Of a stretch of DNA of 64,000 bases, positions 1 to 8,100 are shown piece by piece. Position 1 is the stretch's first letter. Each line of letters starts with the position of its first letter. The stretch is taken from positions 62,001 through 126,000 of the forward strand of contig NZ_JBLWIS010000009.1 of the NCBI RefSeq assembly GCF_048381675.1. The letters are read 5' to 3'. This stretch comes from Advenella sp048381675. GTDB lineage: Bacteria; Pseudomonadota; Gammaproteobacteria; Burkholderiales; Burkholderiaceae_B. The position numbers and the translations under genes were made by a program. The notes beneath the pieces are model-generated. The model searched no databases and was not told where the DNA came from. It saw only the letters and a program-made list of their open reading frames with translations.

Positions 1-507
1 ATCAAGCGCTTTGGCTGAAGAGTATTTAAGGCCAGTATCACTTTGTTCAAAGTTGTTTCTTTCATCGTAATCGGCCGGCCCCTGAATATCGCGATTGGGT
101 TTGAAACCGTTGTAATACACCCGTTCAGCATGACCGTCGCCATCAGCGTCAAAAAGGGCGCCAACATGGCTCAGGCTATCCCACTGTGAAGAATATTGCA
201 GGCAAAGCGTGACCTTGTCATCACTAAGCACATCGTGGGCACCTGGAATCAGCATGCCCATGGGAAAGTTGAAATAGGGGTGGCCTTCGCGTTCAGTGGG
301 TTGAAGTTGTGGTGGTGTGCGGCGGGGGTTAAGTATATTGCCACCTGGGTAATCCAGGGGAAGTGAAAGGCAAAAAGTTTTGCCGGTTTTTATTTCTGCC
401 GCCGCTTTCAGGACGCCTTGTTCAGTTAGTAAATTGAGTCTGCCCAGTTGATCATCAGCCCCATAGTCTCCCCAATTGGATCCTTCTGGTCGGTTTTTCC
501 AGCGCAT
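1..507 (-). CDS. Cyclase-family (kynurenine formamidase-like) hydrolase, partial
   Basis: Only the first 169 codons are present; the gene runs off the left edge. It reads as a member of the cyclase / kynurenine-formamidase-like superfamily, metal-dependent enzymes that open amide or ester-like bonds. Visible are the start MRWKNRPEGSNWG, the stretch LPLDYPGGN near residue 50, and QWDSLSHVG at about residues 108-116, the region where relatives place metal-binding Asp/His residues. The ATG at 505-507 follows AAAAGGAGACAACA, a strong ribosome site. It is divergent from the muconolactone-isomerase-like operon, and a GTTC/GAAT operator-like element lies in its leader. The substrate cannot be told; a role in ring-derived amide or lactone hydrolysis is inference from context. 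Confidence 0.8.
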   Translation of the reverse strand, partial: MRWKNRPEGSNWGDYGADDQLGRLNLLTEQGVLKAAAEIKTGKTFCLSLPLDYPGGNILNPRRTPPQLQPTEREGHPYFNFPMGMLIPGAHDVLSDDKVTLCLQYSSQWDSLSHVGALFDADGDGHAERVYYNGFKPNRDIQGPADYDERNNFEQSDTGLKYSSAKALD

Positions 508-529
508 TGTTGTCTCCTTTTATGACAGT

Positions 530-545
530 GTTCTTTTTTGTGAAT
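530..545. promoter_or_regulatory. Operator-like element in the cyclase leader
   Basis: GTTCTTTTTTGTGAAT is one T longer than the GTTCTTTTTGTGAAC site at 12497-12511 and ends in T rather than C. It lies about 23 bases upstream of the cyclase start. It may be a weaker copy of the operator shared in this block; the extra base makes this the least certain copy. Confidence 0.3.
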
Positions 546-605
546 AGTTGTTGAATAGTATTTTAGGCTGTTTGTTATTTTTGAGGTATTAGGGGAAAAA
601 GATAA

Positions 606-633
606 TTGACAAAATGAGTTGCCTATCTATAAT
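606..633 (+). promoter_or_regulatory. Sigma-70 promoter of the muconolactone-isomerase-like operon
   Basis: TTGACA at 606-611 and TATAAT at 628-633 are both perfect consensus hexamers with a 16-base spacer. Transcription should start near 640, just ahead of the operator at 644-658 and about 50 bases before the ATG at 691. Such a strong promoter with an operator next to the start point suggests repression rather than activation. Confidence 0.75.
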
Positions 634-643
634 ACAAACAAAT

Positions 644-658
644 GTTTGCATTGCGAAC
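644..658. promoter_or_regulatory. Candidate operator, GTTTGCATTGCGAAC
   Basis: This imperfect 15-base palindrome begins 11 bases after the end of the -10 hexamer. It shares ATTGCGAAC and the leading GTT with the minus-strand reading of 12478-12492. The form resembles GTTC-N7-GAAC sites used by IclR-family catabolic regulators; which regulator binds is not shown, and none is encoded in 1-12448. Confidence 0.5.
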
Positions 659-690
659 AAATTATTATTAATCTGATAGGAGATATAAGC

Positions 691-969
691 ATGTTGTATT
701 GCGTAATGATGGATGTAAACGTACCTGCGGATATGGATCCAGCTGAGCTAGCCAAATTGCGTGAAGCGGAAAAAAACCGTGCGATTGAAATGCAAAAATC
801 CGGTAAGTTCGTGCATTTGTGGCGGGTTGCAGGTCGTCCTGCCAATATTTCAATTTTTGACTGTGAAAGTAATGATGAACTGCATGATTTGTTGTCATCC
901 TTGCCCATGTTCCCTTATTTTTCAATCAAGGTAGTGCCTTTGGCCAAGCACCCTAGTTCAATCAAATAA
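691..969 (+). CDS. Muconolactone delta-isomerase-like protein
   Basis: This 92-residue protein starts MLYCVMMDVNVPADMDPAELAKLR and carries the FVHLWRVAGRPANISIFDCES and LPMFPYFSIKVVPLAKHPS segments typical of the muconolactone isomerase (CatC) fold, a small soluble ferredoxin-like oligomer. CatC moves the double bond of muconolactone to give 3-oxoadipate enol-lactone. The ATG at 691 is chosen because ATAGGAGA sits just upstream and the length matches the family (about 96). An in-frame ATG at 619 lies upstream of the predicted transcription start and is rejected. It is first in an operon with a metallo-hydrolase, an ABC receptor and an NTF2-like protein. The natural substrate may be another lactone. 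Confidence 0.8.
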   Translation: MLYCVMMDVNVPADMDPAELAKLREAEKNRAIEMQKSGKFVHLWRVAGRPANISIFDCESNDELHDLLSSLPMFPYFSIKVVPLAKHPSSIK

Positions 970-1003
970 ATAATAAACATCAATCCAAAGTCAAGGATAG
1001 ACG

Positions 1004-1888
1004 ATGCAAATCAAACAAATTGGTGATATTCGGGTCACCCGAATCCAGGAATATTCCGCGCCTTCCCATGACCCCAAGTTCCTTCTGCCCGAAATGGAGC
1101 AGCAGGCACTGGAAGAGAATCAAAGCTGGATGGCCCCTAATCACTGGATTCCGCATATGAACAAGCTGATTGTGACTATCCAGTTGTGGGTGGTGCATGC
1201 GGGTTCCAATATTATTGTGGTGGATACGGGGGTGGGCAATTTCAAGAATCGTCAGGATATACCGCGCATGCATATGCTGAACAACCTGATTTTGGAATGG
1301 CTGGAAGCAGCGGGTGCCCCACCCGAAAAAGTGACTCATGTCGTGCTCACGCATTTGCATTCGGATCATGTGGGCTGGAATACACGCTGGTTGGATAACC
1401 GCTGGACTCCCACTTTTCCGAATGCCAAATATTACATTCCTGAACAGGATTTCAGGTTCTGTGAACAAGGCAAGAACAAGGAAGAAAAAATAGACGTGTT
1501 CGGAGAGTCTTTTAACGATAGCGTGATGCCAATTGTCAATGAGGGTCTGGCGGTCATGATTCAGCCTGGGATGGAAATTGCCGATTGTTTGCAGGTAGAG
1601 GATGCCGCGGGACATAGTCCCGGTCAGGTGGCTTTTCGGATTCGCTCACAGGGTGAAGAGGCCGTTTTTAGTGGTGATATTTTCCACAGCCCCATGCAGA
1701 TCGTGAGGCCGGAAATCAATTCAGGTTATTGCATTTATCCTGACGTGGCCCGTAATACCCGCTATGAGTTTTTAAATAAGGCTGCTGATACGGGTTCTTT
1801 GATCTTGCCCGTGCATTTTGGCGATCCTTATTGCGGCTATATCAGAAGAAATGGAAATGGTTTCAGCTTTGAACCATCGCCATTTTAA
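1004..1888 (+). CDS. MBL-fold metallo-hydrolase
   Basis: A 294-residue metallo-beta-lactamase-fold hydrolase with an intact two-metal site: THLHSDH at about residues 116-122 (H117, H119, D121, H122), a His in AAGHSPGQ, Asp in FSGDIFH and a C-terminal His in LPVHFGDP. There is no signal peptide, so it should be cytoplasmic. Members of this lactonase-like branch open lactones or hydrolyse esters. It lies 34 bases after the isomerase-like gene and follows an AAGGATAG ribosome site. Together with the isomerase, lactone hydrolysis is a reasonable inference, but the fold is used for many reactions. Confidence 0.85.
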   Translation: MQIKQIGDIRVTRIQEYSAPSHDPKFLLPEMEQQALEENQSWMAPNHWIPHMNKLIVTIQLWVVHAGSNIIVVDTGVGNFKNRQDIPRMHMLNNLILEWLEAAGAPPEKVTHVVLTHLHSDHVGWNTRWLDNRWTPTFPNAKYYIPEQDFRFCEQGKNKEEKIDVFGESFNDSVMPIVNEGLAVMIQPGMEIADCLQVEDAAGHSPGQVAFRIRSQGEEAVFSGDIFHSPMQIVRPEINSGYCIYPDVARNTRYEFLNKAADTGSLILPVHFGDPYCGYIRRNGNGFSFEPSPF

Positions 1889-1944
1889 CCCCATCAAAAA
1901 TATCTAATAATATTCACTCCAAAGAGAGTGAGAGGAGATAACAA

Positions 1945-3069
1945 ATGGCAATCAGCAGACGAGATCTTTTAAAAGCCGGAGCAGCATTGGCCGTGGCACC
2001 TTCATTCAATGTGTTTGCACAGGGTAAAGAGTCCTATCGACTGGGTACGCTTTTTCCTATGTCGGGCTCTGTGGCAGAGCTGGGGGCGGTATTCATGAAT
2101 GGGGTTATGCTGGCGCTAGAACATATCAAGCAGGATAATAGGCTGTCCCGTCCGATCGAATTGAAGGCGCAGGATAGTCTGGCCACCCCTCAGGGTGGTG
2201 CCGTTGGCATGTCGCGTCTGGTAAACGTGGATCATGCGCAATATGTACTGCTAGGCGTTACTGGAGTATCTAAAGCAGCGGCACCTATTGGCGTTCGTCA
2301 GAAAGTGATTATGATGAACGGTGGGGGCGTTAGTCCTGAACTGGGTGAGTTGTCCCCTTATTTTTGGAATATCATTCCCTTGGCTGATCAGGAGATTCCT
2401 CCCGCTATTCAATGGTTGAAAGGCCAAGGTAAAAAGAAAGTTGCCCTGGTTTATATTGATGATCCATTGGGGGCTGCGGTATTAAAACAATTGAAAGCGG
2501 AGCTGCCTAAAATAGATGGGGAGTTGGTAGGGGCCTATAGCGTGCCACCTGGCATGGAGCAGTTTTCCGCGATCGCGGCAAAAATCCGCAATACCGATGC
2601 CGATGCCATTTATTTTGCCAGTTACGGTTCACAGCAGCTGCAAATCGTGAAACAGCTCAGGGATGCCGGCCTGAAACAGTTGTTAATGACCTATTCCATT
2701 GGCAGCCTGCCTTCGGTGGCAAAACTGCCCGAAGCGGAAGGGCTGATTTTTACCACACAGCGCAATGACCTGACTTTAAGCGATAGCCTGACATCCCGGT
2801 TTATTAATGGCTGGCGTGAAAAGCATAAATCCGACCCTACCAGTTATGCCCAGAACTACTACAACGGGACCCTGCTTTTTGCCTATCTGTTAGAACATCT
2901 TGAGAAGAAAGGTAAGCCGGTAAATGGCGATACTTTGCTGGCAGCCTTGCGTGAAATACGCAGTTTCAATTTTGCCGGTGGTGATATTGAGTTCAGTGAT
3001 AACGCAACGTCAATCATGCCCATCCAGATTAATCAGGTTGAATCGGGTGTGGCCAAAGTAATTGGTTAA
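1945..3069 (+). CDS. ABC transporter substrate-binding protein, Liv/aromatic type, Tat-exported
   Basis: A 374-residue type I periplasmic receptor (Peripla_BP_6-like). The N-terminus has a twin-arginine signal, SRRDLLKAGAALAVAPS, ending at about FAQG, followed by GTLFPMSGSVAELGAVF, the usual opening of leucine- or aromatic-acid-binding proteins. It is the same length as, and clearly paralogous to, the receptor at 5101-6225, which uses a Sec signal instead. Its neighbours are catabolic enzymes, while the matching permeases and ATPases start at 6357. It probably binds an aromatic or lactone-derived acid and delivers it to the downstream Liv-type importer. Two receptors for one importer would widen the substrate range. 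Confidence 0.85.
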   Translation: MAISRRDLLKAGAALAVAPSFNVFAQGKESYRLGTLFPMSGSVAELGAVFMNGVMLALEHIKQDNRLSRPIELKAQDSLATPQGGAVGMSRLVNVDHAQYVLLGVTGVSKAAAPIGVRQKVIMMNGGGVSPELGELSPYFWNIIPLADQEIPPAIQWLKGQGKKKVALVYIDDPLGAAVLKQLKAELPKIDGELVGAYSVPPGMEQFSAIAAKIRNTDADAIYFASYGSQQLQIVKQLRDAGLKQLLMTYSIGSLPSVAKLPEAEGLIFTTQRNDLTLSDSLTSRFINGWREKHKSDPTSYAQNYYNGTLLFAYLLEHLEKKGKPVNGDTLLAALREIRSFNFAGGDIEFSDNATSIMPIQINQVESGVAKVIG

Positions 3070-3083
3070 GCAGAGAGGGAAAA

Positions 3084-3548
3084 ATGACATTATCGTTGGA
3101 ACAACGCTTGCAGAAAGTGGAAGATGAGCTGGAAATCATCAGGTTAAGGGCACGATATTGCCATTTGCTGGATGATATGCAGTGGGATGATTTTGTGGAT
3201 CTGTTTACAGAAGACGGGGTCTTTGAGGGGTTGTCGAAAGTTTCAGGGCATCAGGAAATCATGCGGTTTTTTTCGAAGGATGTACCTAAAGTGGCCGAGC
3301 AGTTCTGGCATTTTTGTACCAATGGCATGGTCCAGGTTGATGGGGATACGGCAACAGGTCGTATCTCTATGGAATACATCTCCATTTCCAATGGCGTTTC
3401 TTACACATCAGCGGGGCATTATGACGATGTGATGGTCAGGGAAAACGGAGTCTGGAAATTCAAGTCCAGGAAAATCACTTTCTATTTTTATAGTCCGGTT
3501 AATGAGGGTTTTACCGGATCGGCGCCACGCTCTTCCAAATTTGAGTAA
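3084..3548 (+). CDS. SnoaL/NTF2-like protein
   Basis: A 154-residue protein of the NTF2-like superfamily (SnoaL_4 type): a helix LEIIRLRARYCHLLDD, then WDDFVDLFTEDGVFEG and the sheet region ending DDVMVRENGVWKFKSRKITF. Such proteins act as small isomerases, dehydratases or hydroxylase subunits, or as ligand-binding domains. Y-C-H and D-D in the first helix line the pocket in relatives. It is the last gene of the 691-3548 operon, 14 bases after the receptor gene, and is followed by a strong hairpin. The exact reaction is unknown. Confidence 0.75.
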   Translation: MTLSLEQRLQKVEDELEIIRLRARYCHLLDDMQWDDFVDLFTEDGVFEGLSKVSGHQEIMRFFSKDVPKVAEQFWHFCTNGMVQVDGDTATGRISMEYISISNGVSYTSAGHYDDVMVRENGVWKFKSRKITFYFYSPVNEGFTGSAPRSSKFE

Positions 3549-3558
3549 AGATGCGTTA

Positions 3559-3589
3559 ATGGTTTGTACCGGTTATTAGTACAAACCAT
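3559..3589. terminator. Hairpin terminator after the NTF2-like gene
   Basis: The 11-base arms ATGGTTTGTAC (3559-3569) and GTACAAACCAT (3579-3589) are perfectly complementary around a 9-base loop, 10 bases after the stop codon. A T-rich run lies some way downstream. It separates the first operon from the CoA-transferase operon. Confidence 0.6.
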
Positions 3590-3614
3590 ATTATAAGCAT
3601 TTTATTTTTTTCTT

Positions 3615-3645
3615 TATAATTTGGACAAATGTCTGGTATGCAAAC
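3615..3645 (+). promoter_or_regulatory. Promoter -10 and operator of the CoA-transferase/ABC operon
   Basis: TATAAT at 3615-3620 is followed, after the same 10-base gap as at 644, by GTCTGGTATGCAAAC (3631-3645). The reverse complement of that element, GTTTGCATACCAGAC, matches the first eight bases of the 644-658 site. No good -35 hexamer is visible, so this promoter may be weaker or assisted. Confidence 0.45.
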
Positions 3646-3701
3646 ATTCTCGATGGCTGCCAGTGCAACCTGTCCTTGAAAATCAAATAATCAGGTAATT
3701 T

Positions 3702-4382
3702 ATGATTTCAAAGTTTGTTAATTCAGTAGCGCAAGCGCTGGAAGGGGTGCAGGATGGTTCAACCATCCTGCTGGGCGGGTTTGGTGCGGTGGGACAATCG
3801 GTTCACCTGATTGAAGGTCTGATTGAGCAGGGGGCCAAAGACCTGACGATCGTGGCGAACAATGCGGGTTATGGCAAGATTGGTTTGGCCCGTTTGCTGG
3901 AAGCGGGTCGGGTTCGTCGCTTGATTTGCAGCTTTCCAAGGATTGCCGGTTCGACCATTTTTGAAAGTCTGTACAAGGCAGGAAAAATTGAACTGGAGCT
4001 GGTGCCACAGGGGACGCTGGCAGAGCGCATGCGGGCTGCCGGTGCGGGCATTCCCGCTTTTTATACGCCAACGGGTGTGAATACCCTGTTAAGCAATAAC
4101 AAAGAAATCCGTGAATATCATGGCCGCAAGTATGTGCTGGAAGAGGCATTGCATGGTGATGTCGCGCTGATTGAAGCCTGGCAGGCGGATCGCTGGGGCA
4201 ATCTTACTTATAAGCAGTCGGGCAGAAACTTCAATCCGGTATGTGCCATGGCCGCCAAATTAACCATTGCCCAAACCCAGCATACCGCAGAACTGGGAGA
4301 GCTGGACCCCGAAGCCATTGTTACCCCTGGCGTCTTTGTGGATCGCGTACTGCATCTTCCATACGGATCACCCCAGCTCTAG
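3702..4382 (+). CDS. CoA-transferase subunit A (3-oxoadipate CoA-transferase type)
   Basis: This 226-residue alpha subunit of a class I CoA-transferase carries the CoA-binding glycine loop in TILLGGFGAVGQSVHLIEGL near residues 20-40, and LVPQGTLAERMRAAGAGIPAFYTPTG near 110-135. With subunit B, 9 bases downstream, it would move CoA from succinyl-CoA to a 3-oxo acid such as 3-oxoadipate. The next-door isomerase-like and lactonase-like genes support a beta-ketoadipate-like path. It resembles PcaI/CatI, but the symbol is withheld because the substrate is not proven. Confidence 0.85.
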   Translation: MISKFVNSVAQALEGVQDGSTILLGGFGAVGQSVHLIEGLIEQGAKDLTIVANNAGYGKIGLARLLEAGRVRRLICSFPRIAGSTIFESLYKAGKIELELVPQGTLAERMRAAGAGIPAFYTPTGVNTLLSNNKEIREYHGRKYVLEEALHGDVALIEAWQADRWGNLTYKQSGRNFNPVCAMAAKLTIAQTQHTAELGELDPEAIVTPGVFVDRVLHLPYGSPQL

Positions 4383-4391
4383 GAGAAAAAA

Positions 4392-5063
4392 ATGACAACA
4401 TTAACAGAGAAAGCAGTAAATGAAAGCGTGAAACCATGGAGCCGTCATGAAATGGCAGCGCGTCTGGCACGGGATATCAGTGATGGATGGTTTGTGAATC
4501 TGGGGATTGGTATTCCGACACTGGTGGCCAATTATGTAGGCGAAGACAAAGAAGTGATTTTTCACTCGGAAAATGGAGTGATAGGCATAGGTCCTGCACC
4601 GGCCGAAGATGAAATTCAACCATGGCTGATTAACGCCGGCAAGCAATATATCACCCTGAAACAAGGTGGTTCTTATGTGCATCATGCTGACAGTTTTGCC
4701 ATGATTCGTGGCGGTCACCTGGATTTATGCGTCTTGGGCGCTTATGACGTGAGCAAAACCGGGGATATTGCCAACTGGGCGCTGTCAGAAACAGATACCG
4801 CACCCGCCGTGGGTGGGGCAATGGATCTGGCAGTGGGTGCCAAAAGACTTTGGGTTTTGATGGAACATACCACCAAAGACGGTAAACCCCGTTTGATGAA
4901 TCAATGTGCTTATCCATTGACGGCTAGCGGGGCGGTATCACGGGTGTATACCAATCTGGCGGTCCTGGATATCACTGAAACAGGTTTCCAGGTGAGGGAT
5001 ATGGCACCCGGTGTAAGCAGGGAGTATTTGCAGGAAAGGACGGAAGCAGCGCTTTCTTTTTAA
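4392..5063 (+). CDS. CoA-transferase subunit B (3-oxoadipate CoA-transferase type)
   Basis: A 223-residue beta subunit. The catalytic glutamate lies in FHSENGVIGIGPAP at about residues 57-70 (SENG motif), where the covalent glutamyl-CoA intermediate forms in class I enzymes. LGIGIPTLVANYV and the later GGAMDLAVGAKRLWVLMEH are also typical of the family. AGGAGAAAAAA precedes the ATG. It forms a heteromer with the protein encoded at 3702-4382 and completes succinyl-CoA-dependent activation of a 3-oxo acid. Confidence 0.85.
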   Translation: MTTLTEKAVNESVKPWSRHEMAARLARDISDGWFVNLGIGIPTLVANYVGEDKEVIFHSENGVIGIGPAPAEDEIQPWLINAGKQYITLKQGGSYVHHADSFAMIRGGHLDLCVLGAYDVSKTGDIANWALSETDTAPAVGGAMDLAVGAKRLWVLMEHTTKDGKPRLMNQCAYPLTASGAVSRVYTNLAVLDITETGFQVRDMAPGVSREYLQERTEAALSF

Positions 5064-5100
5064 AAAGCAGGAAAAAGTAATTCATATAACGGAGACATAA

Positions 5101-6225
5101 ATGTACAAACACAGGAAAATTACTTCATTCATATCAGGCCTGGCCTTATTGGGTGCGGTTTCAATGAGCGCGAATGCCCAGTCAGGGCCTTATGTTGTGG
5201 GAACCCTGTTTCCCATGTCTGGTCCCAATGCCGAGGCGGGCAGCATTTATACCAATGCCGTGCAACTGGCTTTTGATCATATCAAGGAAGATAAATTGCT
5301 TAAGGGCAATGTTGAAATCAAAAGCGCGGACAGTTTGGGTACGCCCCAAGGTGGGGCAATTGGCATGAGCCGTCTGACCAGTGTAGACAAGGCTGTTTAT
5401 GCCCTGGTTGGCTTTACGGGCGTCTCCAAGGCAGCAGCACCAATTGGTCAGCGGGCCAAGACCATGATGATCAACGGTGGGGCGGTGGGACCCGATCTGG
5501 CTTCATTGTCCCCGTATTTCTGGAATATTATTCCTTTGGCCAACCAGGAAGTGAAATTCCTGATTCCGTGGCTGAGTGAGAACAATATCAAGAAAATATC
5601 GGTCATTTATGTTGATGATGCCCTGGGACAGGGTATTTTGCAGGAGTTGAAAACCGGGTTGCCGGAAATGGGGGGTACCGTCACTTCTGCATACAGCGTT
5701 CCACCTGATCTGCAGCAGTTCTCTTCCATTATTGCCAAGCTGCGCAGTGACAAGCCGGATGCCATCTATATTGCCAGCCCCAATATTTCCCAGATTGGTC
5801 ACATCATCAAGCAGGTGCGAGATGGCGGTATCAAGCAGCAACTGTTAACGTATGGTGCCGCCAATTTTCCTTCCATTTCAAAACTGCCCGAAAGTGAAGG
5901 CCTGATTTTCACCAGTCAGGGCGCTGACTGGAAATCGGATCAACCCATCATGAAGCGTTTTGTAGAGAGCTGGCGCGAGAAATACAAAACCGAACCAACC
6001 ACCTATGGTCTTAATTATTACAACGGCGGATTGTTGTTCGGTTATCTGGCCAAAGGGTTGGAAGAGGCGGGTAAACCCATCACGGGAGAGGCGCTGGTGG
6101 AGGAGCTGAAGCGGGTTGGCAAGTTTGATCTGGCCGGTGGTGAGGCAACGTTCCATGACGGTACCGTAACCGCTGCCATGCAGATTAATAAAATCGTCAA
6201 CGGCGTGACAGAAAAAATCAAGTAA
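5101..6225 (+). CDS. ABC transporter substrate-binding protein, Liv/aromatic type, Sec-exported
   Basis: A 374-residue periplasmic receptor, paralogous to 1945-3069 along its whole length: both have GTLFPMSG, TPQGGA(V/I)GMSRL, GVSKAAAPIG and LSPYFWNIIPLA. It has a classic Sec signal peptide (FISGLALLGAVSMSANAQ). The immediately downstream LivH/M/G/F genes make this the importer's cognate receptor, probably for an aromatic or ring-cleavage acid. A strong hairpin lies between it and the permease genes, which would keep receptor transcripts in excess, as is common in ABC operons. Confidence 0.85.
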   Translation: MYKHRKITSFISGLALLGAVSMSANAQSGPYVVGTLFPMSGPNAEAGSIYTNAVQLAFDHIKEDKLLKGNVEIKSADSLGTPQGGAIGMSRLTSVDKAVYALVGFTGVSKAAAPIGQRAKTMMINGGAVGPDLASLSPYFWNIIPLANQEVKFLIPWLSENNIKKISVIYVDDALGQGILQELKTGLPEMGGTVTSAYSVPPDLQQFSSIIAKLRSDKPDAIYIASPNISQIGHIIKQVRDGGIKQQLLTYGAANFPSISKLPESEGLIFTSQGADWKSDQPIMKRFVESWREKYKTEPTTYGLNYYNGGLLFGYLAKGLEEAGKPITGEALVEELKRVGKFDLAGGEATFHDGTVTAAMQINKIVNGVTEKIK

Positions 6226-6246
6226 TTGGCTTTGCCTGATTGCAAC

Positions 6247-6292
6247 AGGACAGGGTCTGGTGCGCAGTAACAGCACCAGACCGCTCCTGTCC
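6247..6292 (+). terminator. Intra-operon hairpin after the receptor gene
   Basis: GGTCTGGTGC (6254-6263) pairs perfectly with GCACCAGACC (6273-6282), and an outer GGACAG/CTGTCC (6248-6253 and 6287-6292) extends the stem past a four-base bulge. GGTTTTGTG follows. It lies 22 bases after the receptor stop and about 65 before the permease ATG, so it probably acts as a partial terminator or an RNA-stability element. Confidence 0.5.
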
Positions 6293-6356
6293 GGTTTTGT
6301 GGGTGTCTGGATTTTGTATCACTGTTTTTAATGGTTCCTTTCAAAAGGGATAAATA

Positions 6357-7226
6357 ATGCTTTTTCTTCAACTTCTGGCTTCAGGTATTCAGACGGGCAT
6401 TTTATATGCGCTGACTGCTGCCGGTTTTGCATTGATTTTTGGTGCAACCAAAATATTTCATGTGGCGCATGGCGCAACTTTCGTGATAGCCGGGTATGCC
6501 TTTTATGAGTGTGTCCAGCTGGGCATGTGGTGGCCTTGGGCAACCCTGGTTTCCTTTGTCATGGCGATACTGGCAGGCATATTGATGGCCGTTTTTATTT
6601 ATCGTCCCATCCAGCGCAGTGAAGGATCGTTTTTTACCGTGTTTGTGGCCGCCTTTGGGGTGAGTATCGCCGTACAAAGCCTGATCCAGTATTTTTTTGG
6701 TCGCGGTTCGGTAACGGTCAGCTCGTCGCTGACCATGGCCAGTGAGGTGGTGGAAGGCCTGTATCTGGCCCCCATCCTGGCAGTGGCGATCGGCGTGTCT
6801 GTGGTGTTGTTTTTCCTGGTAGTGCTTTTTCTGGAAAAGAAAAATGCCGGACTGGGCCTGCGTGCACTGTCTGAAAACCCGGGTTTGCTGGAGGCCTTTG
6901 GTTTGAATGCGAAGAATCTTACCGTGTTGGCTTTTGTGATTGGATCGGCTTTGGTGGTGCCGGCTGCCATCTTAACCAGTATTTCCATTGGCATTCAGCC
7001 CTCATCCGGCTCCAAGGTAATGCTGATCAGTCTTGCCGCCACGATTGTAGGAGGTATTGGCAGCCTGAAAGGGGCTGCGCTGGCTGGTTTGTTCCTGGGA
7101 ATTATTGAAAACCTGGTCATTACCGTCGTGGATACGCAATGGAGTGAGGCAGTCAGCTTCTTTATTCTGTTCGCCTTTATTATGTTCCGTCCGAGTGGCC
7201 TGTTTGGAGCGTCAGTCAAACGATGA
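6357..7226 (+). CDS. Branched-chain amino acid-type ABC permease (LivH family)
   Basis: A 289-residue inner-membrane permease with about eight hydrophobic segments. It opens LLASGIQTGILYALTAAGFALIFG, the usual LivH start, and has the coupling-loop region GLGLRALSENPGLLEAFGLNAK (about residues 163-185) that touches the ATPase. AATSIVGGIG-type glycine-rich transmembrane sequence appears as AATIVGGIGSLKGA. It is followed by the LivM-type gene with a 4-base ATGA overlap. In the aromatic-acid branch of this family such permeases import benzoate-like or ring-cleavage acids. Confidence 0.88.
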   Translation: MLFLQLLASGIQTGILYALTAAGFALIFGATKIFHVAHGATFVIAGYAFYECVQLGMWWPWATLVSFVMAILAGILMAVFIYRPIQRSEGSFFTVFVAAFGVSIAVQSLIQYFFGRGSVTVSSSLTMASEVVEGLYLAPILAVAIGVSVVLFFLVVLFLEKKNAGLGLRALSENPGLLEAFGLNAKNLTVLAFVIGSALVVPAAILTSISIGIQPSSGSKVMLISLAATIVGGIGSLKGAALAGLFLGIIENLVITVVDTQWSEAVSFFILFAFIMFRPSGLFGASVKR

Positions 7227-8098
7227 TTAACTATATTCTTAACCTGTTAACACTGGCCACCATTTACAGTATTGCGGCGGCCAGCCTGAATGTGCTGGTT
7301 GGTTATGCCGGTATTTTCAGTATTGCCCATGCCATCTTCTTTGGTCTGGGGGCGTATGCCGGTGCCCAGTTTGCCTTGCTGATTGTGCCAGATGTTTTGT
7401 TGGCCAGCCTGATTGGTGCCGTGGTGTCCGGAGCCTTGTCGCTTTTGCTTGCCTTGCCGGCATTGCGGGTGCGGGGTGAGTACTTTGTGGCCGCCGGTCT
7501 TGGTTTGCAAATGGTGGGTATTACCATTTTCAGTGAAGCCCATTCCCTGACGGGCGGGCATGGTGGCCTGGTGGGTATTCCACCGGCAACCCTGTTTGGC
7601 TTTGATGTGTCTTCGCCGGGCGCTTTCCTGATTGTGTGTCTGGTTGCCTTGCTGCTCTCACTGGCTGTGATCCAGATCCTCATGCGAAGCAGCTTTGGTC
7701 GTGCCCTGATGTCGATTCGTGATAATGAAAGCGCGGCAGAAAGTTTTGGCAAGAACGTTCCTTTACTGAAGACCCTGGCGATGGTTGTCGGGTGTGCCAT
7801 TGTGGGAGTGGCAGGTACGCTGTTCGCGTTTAATCTGGCCTTTATCAACGTGGAAAGTTTTACGCTTGAACAGTCTATCCTGATGCTGGCGATGGTGGTT
7901 ATTGGTGGGGTTGGCACGCTTTCAGGACCGTTGATTGGTGCTGTCTTTTTGTTGATATTGCCTGCCATTCTGACCTTTATTCCCTTTATTCCCCCTACGG
8001 AAATCGGTACGGTTCAGCAGTTTATTTATGGCTCACTCATGGCTGTGCTGATGATTTTCAAACCATCAGGCATTGCCGGTAAAACAGGAGGGAAATAA
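7223..8098 (+). CDS. Branched-chain amino acid-type ABC permease (LivM family)
   Basis: A 291-residue inner-membrane permease, partner of the LivH-type protein, overlapping its gene by ATGA and so translationally coupled. The diagnostic segments are SLNVLVGYAGIFSIAHAIFFGLGAY (LivM opening), RVRGEYFVAAGLGLQMV, and the coupling loop SFGRALMSIRDNESAAESFGKN near 155-175. The glycine-rich VIGGVGTLSGPLIGA closes the conserved part. It heterodimerises with the 6357-7226 product to form the channel. Confidence 0.88.
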   Translation: MINYILNLLTLATIYSIAAASLNVLVGYAGIFSIAHAIFFGLGAYAGAQFALLIVPDVLLASLIGAVVSGALSLLLALPALRVRGEYFVAAGLGLQMVGITIFSEAHSLTGGHGGLVGIPPATLFGFDVSSPGAFLIVCLVALLLSLAVIQILMRSSFGRALMSIRDNESAAESFGKNVPLLKTLAMVVGCAIVGVAGTLFAFNLAFINVESFTLEQSILMLAMVVIGGVGTLSGPLIGAVFLLILPAILTFIPFIPPTEIGTVQQFIYGSLMAVLMIFKPSGIAGKTGGK

Positions 8099-8100
8099 AA

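Noticed and set aside
619..690. N-terminal extension of the muconolactone-isomerase-like protein from the ATG at 619
   Set aside because: The predicted transcription start (about 640) and the operator lie inside it, and the ribosome site favours 691.
980..1615. Long minus-strand open frame antisense to the MBL-fold gene
   Set aside because: It has no ribosome site or family resemblance and lies inside a gene with an intact metal-binding motif on the other strand; the same holds for long antisense frames at 7303-7968, 49610-50203 and 51469-52095.
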